A DNA stretch of 11,874 nt, taken from contig CAZQTF010000120.1 of the NCBI GenBank assembly GCA_964596135.1, forward strand, positions 1 to 11,874, given 5' to 3'. Every line of letters begins with the position of its first letter. The first letter of the stretch is position 1. The DNA comes from JADJNW01 sp964596135. Lineage in GTDB: Bacteria > Bacteroidota > Bacteroidia > Chitinophagales > Saprospiraceae. The position numbers and the translations under genes were made by a program. Positions 7,496-11,874 of the stretch are shown piece after piece. Below the pieces are notes generated by a model. It was not told the origin of the DNA and ran no database searches. It saw nothing but the letters and a program-made list of their open reading frames with translations.

Positions 7496-7711
7496 ACCAT
7501 CTATCAAAAAGAAACATATTTTCAGGATGGCGGGCAATATGATTCATGTTCTCATTCATTCGTCTATTGCTTTCGTTTCATCCGATATAAAGATTTTGTT
7601 TTGCCTTCACCGTGTATCACAAAGCCAGATATGCCTTTTCCTTCAAACCGGGTAATAGTAAAAACCCGATATATTTCAATAAGTTGCGAGATATTATTTC
7701 CTTCGATGTTG

Positions 7712-9394
7712 CTACGTCTTATACACCGGCACTTCGTTAAATTCTTCCGCCTGCTTTTCATCCAATAAAAAGTCTTTTACCGCCATCAGCATGGCCTTAT
7801 TGGAAGTAAATAATTCCCGATTAAAATTTAGTGCAGTTGTAATATCCATATCCTCTAGTCGAATTTCGGAGGCTTTCCTGTAAAAATCGTGAAGAGCTGT
7901 ACTGTAATTGTTTTGAATAACATTAAAAATATCCTGAAGCTTTTCAAAACTTACCGGCTCAGCTTGAATAAAAAGTGCATTTAATCGTCGGTACAAATCT
8001 TCGGTTTCCTCTTTATGATGCATAAAAAAATGAAATTTGATATCTTTGGAAGAGCGCTTTAAATTAGTAATATTTCTTTCAATATCTTTCATGCTTTTTA
8101 CCGAATGCATGGCGCTTCGCACTGCAGAAATTAACTGATTGAGCGGAGCACGCTGCTCCTCTTTTACATTGGATCTCAATGCTAAATAAAATGCCTGCAA
8201 TTCACCTTGCAGTTCTTTCAACAACTCATATTTTTCTGCAGTGGTCATGGAAAAGAATTTTCTTTTCTCATTCAGGTGTTTAAAATTCTGACATTCTTTT
8301 AATGATTTTATATCAATTTCAAAAAGTTCCAGATTAAAAATTAGTGAGTTGTGAATAAAATAAGCGGTTTCCATGCGAAATAAATCCAACGCGGTTTCGG
8401 GTTCTCTGATATTGGCATGACTAATAAACGCGGCCGTGGAAGCATCTGCTTTTTTAAATGTTTTTTCAAGCATTTCAGCAAAAAAATCCAGAAAAGGAAG
8501 CATCACAACGATGCTCAGTAAATTCACTAAAGTGGAAAAAATAACCAGCCCAATAAGAGGATCGCGAATGTCGAAAATTTCAGTTATTAAATATAGAATA
8601 GCGCGCAGCGATACAAAAGCAGCGACGGTGAGAAAAACGTTGAACAGAAAATTGCCCAGTGCTACCCGCTTTTTGGAAGCACTACCGCCAACGGCGCCTA
8701 CCAATATTTTAATTGTCGTCCCCGTCTCGGAGCCAAGTATCAGCGCAGCCGCAGGAGCAAAACCGATCGCGCCGGCATGCATCGCGCTGAGTGTAAGCGC
8801 CATTGTTACCGAACTGGATTGTACCAGCAGCGTGATGATAAATCCAAGTAATAAAAAGATAATCAATGGCAAATCCGCATATTGCGAAAAATCGAATGTT
8901 TTTGCCTGCCCTTCCATCGCTGATTTCATAAAGGAAAGCCCGATAAATAACAAGCCAAATCCCAGCAGAAAATAGGAAATATACAGTATGGATTTGCGGT
9001 TTCCCAGCAGAATGAGCAGCAAACCGCCCATAAAAACAGCCGGATATGCCACCACTTCTATATTCATTTTAAAACCAAGTGTCGCCACCAGCCAACTGTC
9101 CAGCGTCGTACCCAGATTGGCGCCCAAAATAATGGCCAGGGCATTTTTCATAGTAAACACCCCTGCTCCTACAAACGCCAATACCATCAAAGAAACCATC
9201 GAACTACTTTGCAATACTCCAGTAACAATGGCGCCGCCTGCCACTGCTCCGACTCGGTTTTTGGTAATACGTTGCAAAAAAAGCTTAAAATTTCTACTGG
9301 AAAAGTTTTTTAAGGATTCTTCCAATAAATACATGGCGAATAAAAACAATCCAATGCCGGCAAATAACTTAATGATGTAAAGCAAAATGTTCAT
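7712..9394 (-). CDS. Na/Pi-cotransporter family protein with PhoU-like C-terminal domain
   Basis: Inner-membrane protein of the Na+/phosphate cotransporter family (Na_Pi_cotrans repeats, SLC34/NptA-like). The two inverted repeats are clear: TGVLQSSSMVSLMV with QSSS at 62-65 followed by GANLGTT (91-97), and LLVQSSSVTMAL with QSSS at 192-195 followed by GSETGTT (221-227). About eight or nine hydrophobic helices fill residues 1-305. Residues about 330-560 are hydrophilic and helical with heptad-like spacing, the PhoU-like cytoplasmic tail usual in bacterial members. Length of 560 residues is normal. The ATG at 9394 lies inside the last codons of the upstream gene, so the two are probably cotranscribed. 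Substrate is inferred from the family; some relatives have uncertain transport roles. By eye this gene is more A+T-rich than tkt or the SDR gene. Confidence 0.92.
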   Translation of the reverse strand: MNILLYIIKLFAGIGLFLFAMYLLEESLKNFSSRNFKLFLQRITKNRVGAVAGGAIVTGVLQSSSMVSLMVLAFVGAGVFTMKNALAIILGANLGTTLDSWLVATLGFKMNIEVVAYPAVFMGGLLLILLGNRKSILYISYFLLGFGLLFIGLSFMKSAMEGQAKTFDFSQYADLPLIIFLLLGFIITLLVQSSSVTMALTLSAMHAGAIGFAPAAALILGSETGTTIKILVGAVGGSASKKRVALGNFLFNVFLTVAAFVSLRAILYLITEIFDIRDPLIGLVIFSTLVNLLSIVVMLPFLDFFAEMLEKTFKKADASTAAFISHANIREPETALDLFRMETAYFIHNSLIFNLELFEIDIKSLKECQNFKHLNEKRKFFSMTTAEKYELLKELQGELQAFYLALRSNVKEEQRAPLNQLISAVRSAMHSVKSMKDIERNITNLKRSSKDIKFHFFMHHKEETEDLYRRLNALFIQAEPVSFEKLQDIFNVIQNNYSTALHDFYRKASEIRLEDMDITTALNFNRELFTSNKAMLMAVKDFLLDEKQAEEFNEVPVYKT

Positions 9395-9803
9395 AGCACG
9401 TTATATGATCCCTCATGGTTACAATGCATACGAGGCTTTTCAGTACCTGTACTGATACTGCCGCTGATACCATAAAATATAATATTGCCAATATAAAAAT
9501 AGTACCAGCAATCAACGCAATGCCTGTCCAATATATTTCTCCCCACGCGGAAGCCAGGTAATAAATGCCTAATATCAAATAACCGATTGCGCGGGTCCAG
9601 TCTCTGTGCCAGGCGAATATTAGCATCAAAAAAATTAAAAAGATAGGAATAAAATACATGAATAAGGTGATAACAATATCTTTGAAATGATAGCCTTCGG
9701 AAAGAACATCGAGAGCAAAAATACTTATAAAAGCGGCAAACACGATCCTCAATATTCCGGCTACCCAACGAATGATGCCAACTTTTTGCTGCTGATTTTT
9801 CAT
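9369..9803 (-). CDS. Small four-helix membrane protein, DUF7670-like
   Basis: No known biochemical role. The sequence resembles, from memory, the DUF7670 family of small bacterial membrane proteins, mainly through the block FISIFALDVLSEGY (25-38) and the FMYFIPIFLIFLMLIFAW helix (48-65). Four hydrophobic segments lie near residues 10-33, 43-65, 71-87 and 92-114. I start at the ATG at 9803 (144 residues, MKNQQQKVG); upstream TTG/GTG codons at 9848 and 9845 would add a hydrophilic leader that looks non-native. After the fourth helix there is a tail of about 30 residues, ending HITCYEHFALHH, that overlaps the start of the Na/Pi transporter gene by 26 bases. I do not expect this tail from family relatives. 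The overlap suggests translational coupling with the transporter. Confidence 0.7.
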   Translation of the reverse strand: MKNQQQKVGIIRWVAGILRIVFAAFISIFALDVLSEGYHFKDIVITLFMYFIPIFLIFLMLIFAWHRDWTRAIGYLILGIYYLASAWGEIYWTGIALIAGTIFILAILYFMVSAAVSVQVLKSLVCIVTMRDHITCYEHFALHH

Positions 9804-9891
9804 ATCGAAATAGCTTGAATCAGCCTCAAAGTCAGTGCATTTCACCAATTAAAAAATGATTTTTGTCAATTGCGCTCCAAATTTGCGTTGC

Positions 9892-10653
9892 TTAAAGCAT
9901 TCCCTTGATCCAGCCACCATCTACCGCTAACGAAACGCCTGTAATGAAACTCGCCCGTTCGCTTGCCAGAAATACTACTGCTGCAGCAAATTCTTCCGGT
10001 TGCCCAATGCGCCCCAAAGGAATTTCTTTTGTAATGGCAGTAAACGCTGTTTCATCTTTTAGTAAATGATTCAAACGCGCCGTTGCGGTATAACCAGGCA
10101 TTACATTATTCACCGTGATATTATACGCGCCCAGTTCATTGGATAATGTTTTCATCAAACCCACCACAGACGAGCGCACCGCGTTCGACAAAATCAAATT
10201 ATTCACTGGTTGCTTAACGGCTTGTGATGTAATGGTAATAATGCGCCCCCAGCGTCGCTCTTTCATGCCCGGCAAAAAGCCATTAATGAGTCCTACTGCG
10301 CTCAACAGTAATTGCTGAAATGCGCTTTCCCAGTCTTTCTCCCGAAAGGATTCAAATGCGCCGGCTGGTGGTCCGCCGGTGTTGGTCACTAAAATATCTA
10401 CATTGCCAAATTTTTGCAATGTCGCTTTGATCATTGCTTCCCGATCCTCCGCAACGGAAAGGTTGCCTGCAAGCGCCAGCACCCGTCCGCCTAAGGCTTT
10501 AATTTCTGCTTCAGCGCTGCTCAGCGCAACTTCGTTTCTGCCACAGATGGCGATCTGTGCGCCTTCTTTAGCCAGTTCGAGCGCCACGCTTTTGCCCAAC
10601 CCCTGACTGGAAGCCGCTACGAAGGCTACTTTATCCTTTAATCCCAAATCCAT
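9892..10653 (-). CDS. SDR-family oxidoreductase with non-canonical active site
   Basis: Rossmann-fold protein of the short-chain dehydrogenase/reductase family, 253 residues, classical length. The nucleotide-binding turn is AASSQGLG (13-20), in place of the usual TGxxxGIG. The NNAG region reads NTGGPPAG (91-98). Catalytic Ser143 is present in ITITSQ. At the correct spacing, where YxxxK should be, the sequence is S156-N-A-V-R160, so both catalytic Tyr and Lys are replaced. The rest of the fold is intact, including VNNVMPGYTATARL (181-194), RIGQPEEFAAAVVFLAS (215-231) and ITGVSLAVDGGW (237-248). From memory, SDRs with SNxxR at this place form a conserved subgroup, so this is probably not decay. 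It follows the cupin gene by 35 bases on the same strand, so the two likely form an operon. Substrate unknown. Confidence 0.88.
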   Translation of the reverse strand: MDLGLKDKVAFVAASSQGLGKSVALELAKEGAQIAICGRNEVALSSAEAEIKALGGRVLALAGNLSVAEDREAMIKATLQKFGNVDILVTNTGGPPAGAFESFREKDWESAFQQLLLSAVGLINGFLPGMKERRWGRIITITSQAVKQPVNNLILSNAVRSSVVGLMKTLSNELGAYNITVNNVMPGYTATARLNHLLKDETAFTAITKEIPLGRIGQPEEFAAAVVFLASERASFITGVSLAVDGGWIKGML

Positions 10654-10688
10654 ATTTTACACTTCAAATCTCCTGTTTCACATTGATA

Positions 10689-11048
10689 TTACTTTCTCAA
10701 ATAGTGATCCGAGCCATCCAGCCAATCCTGTCGCGGCGGCGCCCAGGTATCAATTTCTTCTACATCACCGATCATCAGCGCTTCGTGCGGTAAATTCGAC
10801 GGAATCACCACCACATCGCCTGGAAACAAGTCGAGCACTTGCTCTTTGTTTTCCCCAAACCAAAAACGCATCTGTCCGGAGACCACCTGCGTCACTTGCT
10901 CGTGCACATGATGATGCAAAGGCACCACAAATCCATCTTTGAAATGCATACGGGCAACCATTAATTTTTCACCCGTGATGATTTGCCGTTTCATAGAAAC
11001 ATTTACTTCCTCCATCGGCACCACCTCCCAGTTTATTTTTGTAACCAT
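10689..11048 (-). CDS. Cupin-domain protein, KdgF-like
   Basis: Single-domain cupin of 119 residues, cytoplasmic (no signal peptide). Cupin motif 1 is FVVPLHHHVHEQVTQVVSG (40-58) and motif 2 is PGDVVVIPSNLPHEA (76-90). The probable metal ligands are His45, His47, Gln51 and His88, a His/His/Gln/His set like that of KdgF, the enzyme that opens 4,5-unsaturated uronates. The C-terminal block EEIDTWAPPRQDWL keeps an Asp (100) and Arg (106) six residues apart, as I remember for the catalytic pair of KdgF; this block is also shared with cupins of unknown role. It lies 35 bases upstream of the SDR gene, the likely partner. No uronate-lyase or sugar-transport gene is visible, so the KdgF function is a hypothesis, while the cupin fold is secure. 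The ATG at 11048 is used; an ATG 11 codons later is less likely. Confidence 0.88.
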   Translation of the reverse strand: MVTKINWEVVPMEEVNVSMKRQIITGEKLMVARMHFKDGFVVPLHHHVHEQVTQVVSGQMRFWFGENKEQVLDLFPGDVVVIPSNLPHEALMIGDVEEIDTWAPPRQDWLDGSDHYLRK

Positions 11049-11089
11049 AACCGTTGTTTTTTTAATTTTTATTTATTTTGACAATTAAG

Positions 11090-11097
11090 CAAAGTAA
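11090..11097 (-). promoter_or_regulatory. Possible -7 box for the cupin-SDR operon (TTACTTTG)
   Basis: The minus strand reads TTACTTTG, one mismatch to TAnnTTTG, about 42 bases before the cupin ATG. A TTG on the minus strand (complement of 11114-11116) lies 16 bases upstream. The leader between box and ATG is very A+T-rich. The 98-base gap from the thioesterase gene leaves room for such a promoter. Confidence 0.35.
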
Positions 11098-11146
11098 ATG
11101 ATTTGCAATTTATCAATTATCAGTAGCCACTCACGCCCTCGTTTAT

Positions 11147-11617
11147 TTATTCTTCTAAAAACGGGCGCATTTCTTCATCTATATCTCTTCGCAAATCCAT
11201 TAATTTTTTAGCATACGCTTCAAAACGTTGTTCTTGTTCATTTTGTGGTATCCATTTAGGCACGGCACGCGGATTGCCCTCTTCGTCCACTGCAACAAAA
11301 ACAATAATGCAATGTGTATTCTTGCGCAAATTACTTTCCGTAGTCGGACGGGAATATACATCTACTGCCACATGCATACTGGTGTTGCCGGTGTAAATAA
11401 TGCGACATTGTATTTCTACCAGATCGCCGATGTGAATCGGCTGAAAAAAGCGAATGCCGCCCACATATACCGTTACGCAATAACTACTGCACCAGTTGGA
11501 TGCACAAGCAAAACCCGCCTGATCAATCCATTTCATGACCATCCCCCCATGTACCTTTCCACCAAAATTTACATCGGTAGGCTCCGTCAGAAAACGTAAA
11601 GTTAAAGTTGAATCCAA
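11147..11617 (-). CDS. Hotdog-fold acyl-CoA thioesterase (YciA/BACH-like)
   Basis: Hydrolyses acyl-CoA to free acid and CoA in the cytoplasm; chain-length preference is unknown. Single hotdog domain: the signature block TEPTDVNFGGKVHGGMVMKW (11-30) contains Asn17, His23 and the Gly-Gly pair, and WIDQAG (30-35) gives Asp32. Asn and Asp match the catalytic residues of YciA/BACH-type enzymes. GIRFFQPIHIGDLVEI (54-69) and a beta-strand block NTSMHVAVDVYSR follow, then a charged C-terminal helix to residue 156. The only usual start codon in frame before the conserved region is a TTG at 11617; no ATG or GTG occurs back to the upstream in-frame stop. Relatives begin with a few more residues, and the upstream codons (IIKR) would fit these, so a rare ATT/ATC start is possible. 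It precedes the cupin gene by 98 bases. Confidence 0.88.
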   Translation of the reverse strand: MDSTLTLRFLTEPTDVNFGGKVHGGMVMKWIDQAGFACASNWCSSYCVTVYVGGIRFFQPIHIGDLVEIQCRIIYTGNTSMHVAVDVYSRPTTESNLRKNTHCIIVFVAVDEEGNPRAVPKWIPQNEQEQRFEAYAKKLMDLRRDIDEEMRPFLEE

Positions 11618-11677
11618 ACGCTTGATAATTATATATAAATAATAGTAAAAAATTAAACAAACACGACATGATCCAAA

Positions 11678-11720
11678 ATACCTTTATTTAACAAAGCAAC
11701 TTTACTTGAATAAAAGGTAT
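11678..11720 (-). terminator. Probable terminator of the gene ending at 11750
   Basis: ATACCTTTATT (11678-11688) and AATAAAAGGTAT (11709-11720) form inverted arms with a single bulged base and a 20-base loop. On the minus strand the stem is followed by TTTTGG. It is placed about 30 bases after a minus-strand stop codon and points the right way for the partial gene at the window end. The stem is A+T-rich, so it is a moderate candidate only. Confidence 0.4.
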
Positions 11721-11749
11721 GCCGCCATTTTATTATTTCGCTTTCATAT

Positions 11750-11874
11750 CTATTCGTTTCGCGCGTTGATTTCTTTGCGAAGATTTTTGATATTTATAAT
11801 ATTCATAGGTAGTATCCCCAATAATGCAATAGCAACGATGATTGTTATGTCAAATTCATTGTTTTTAACAGATA
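11750..11874 (-). CDS. Partial minus-strand gene: C-terminus of a probable membrane protein
   Basis: From the right edge of the window one minus-strand frame stays open for 41 codons to a TAG at 11750-11752. It encodes a polar stretch (VKNNEFD), one hydrophobic helix (ITIIVAIALLGILP) and a basic tail that ends NLRKEINARNE. A membrane helix followed by positively charged residues is a common C-terminus for a small membrane protein. A terminator-like hairpin follows in the same direction. The family is not recognisable from this fragment, and a chance open frame cannot be excluded. Confidence 0.45.
   Translation of the reverse strand, partial: SVKNNEFDITIIVAIALLGILPMNIINIKNLRKEINARNE

Noticed and set aside
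7649..7668. CGGGT/ACCCG hairpin between the convergent methyltransferase and transporter genes, considered as a terminator
   Set aside because: Only five base pairs and no adjacent T-run on either strand.
8436..9380. Two plus-strand frames opposite the Na/Pi transporter
   Set aside because: Both are antisense to conserved membrane helices and rich in Ser/Pro/Thr as expected from the reverse of hydrophobic codons.
9846..9872. Nested A+T-rich inverted repeat (CAATT...AATTG around A-run/T-run) after the SDR gene
   Set aside because: The symmetry comes mostly from A and T runs; the stem would be weak, so I do not call it a terminator.
1..11874. Search for CRISPR repeats, tRNA/rRNA, insertion sequences, phage or defence genes
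   Set aside because: Reading both strands I found no spaced direct repeats, cloverleaf, transposase or integrase motif; all sizeable frames are explained by the genes listed.

Overview
The window looks like ordinary chromosomal backbone from a member of the Bacteroidota, probably a free-living Chitinophagales/Saprospirales-type bacterium. The evidence is: an outer-membrane assembly protein of the lipoprotein-anchored TamL type ending in Phe; several -7 boxes fitting the Bacteroidota consensus TAnnTTTG (the clearest is TATCTTTG upstream of transketolase); start codons without Shine-Dalgarno sequences; and a small membrane protein of a type I associate with Bacteroidota (DUF7670-like). Genus cannot be decided from this sequence.

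Layout. Bases 1-1515 (+): a short PIF1-like SF1B helicase, possibly cut at its 5' end, then a 46-residue single-helix membrane microprotein with its own likely promoter. Bases 1516-1787 form a convergent intergenic region with a plus-strand intrinsic terminator, a hairpin and a minus-strand terminator for transketolase. Bases 1788-3851 (-): transketolase with its promoter. Bases 3852-4214: a 363-base gap holding the promoter, an upstream palindrome and otherwise nothing recognisable. Bases 4215-6713 (-): tamL-like gene, divergent by only 23 bases from a TrmH/SpoU RNA methyltransferase (6737-7495, +). Bases 7712-11617 (-): five genes in one direction; in transcription order these are a hotdog acyl-CoA thioesterase, a KdgF-like cupin, an SDR protein with a replaced catalytic Tyr/Lys, a four-helix membrane protein and a Na/Pi-cotransporter family protein with a PhoU-like tail. 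From 11750 to the window end there is probably the C-terminus of another minus-strand membrane protein.

How the genes relate. Most are independent housekeeping functions: DNA unwinding, pentose phosphate metabolism, outer-membrane biogenesis, RNA methylation and phosphate transport. The two pairings most likely to be functional are cupin + SDR (35 bases apart, same strand) and the small membrane protein + Na/Pi transporter (26-base overlap). I found no CRISPR array, tRNA, rRNA, insertion sequence, phage gene or defence island, and nothing that amounts to a clear new system. The points most worth a second look are the non-canonical SDR active site beside the KdgF-like cupin, the microprotein, the tamL promoter embedded in the divergent methyltransferase gene, and the C-terminal tail of the small membrane protein.
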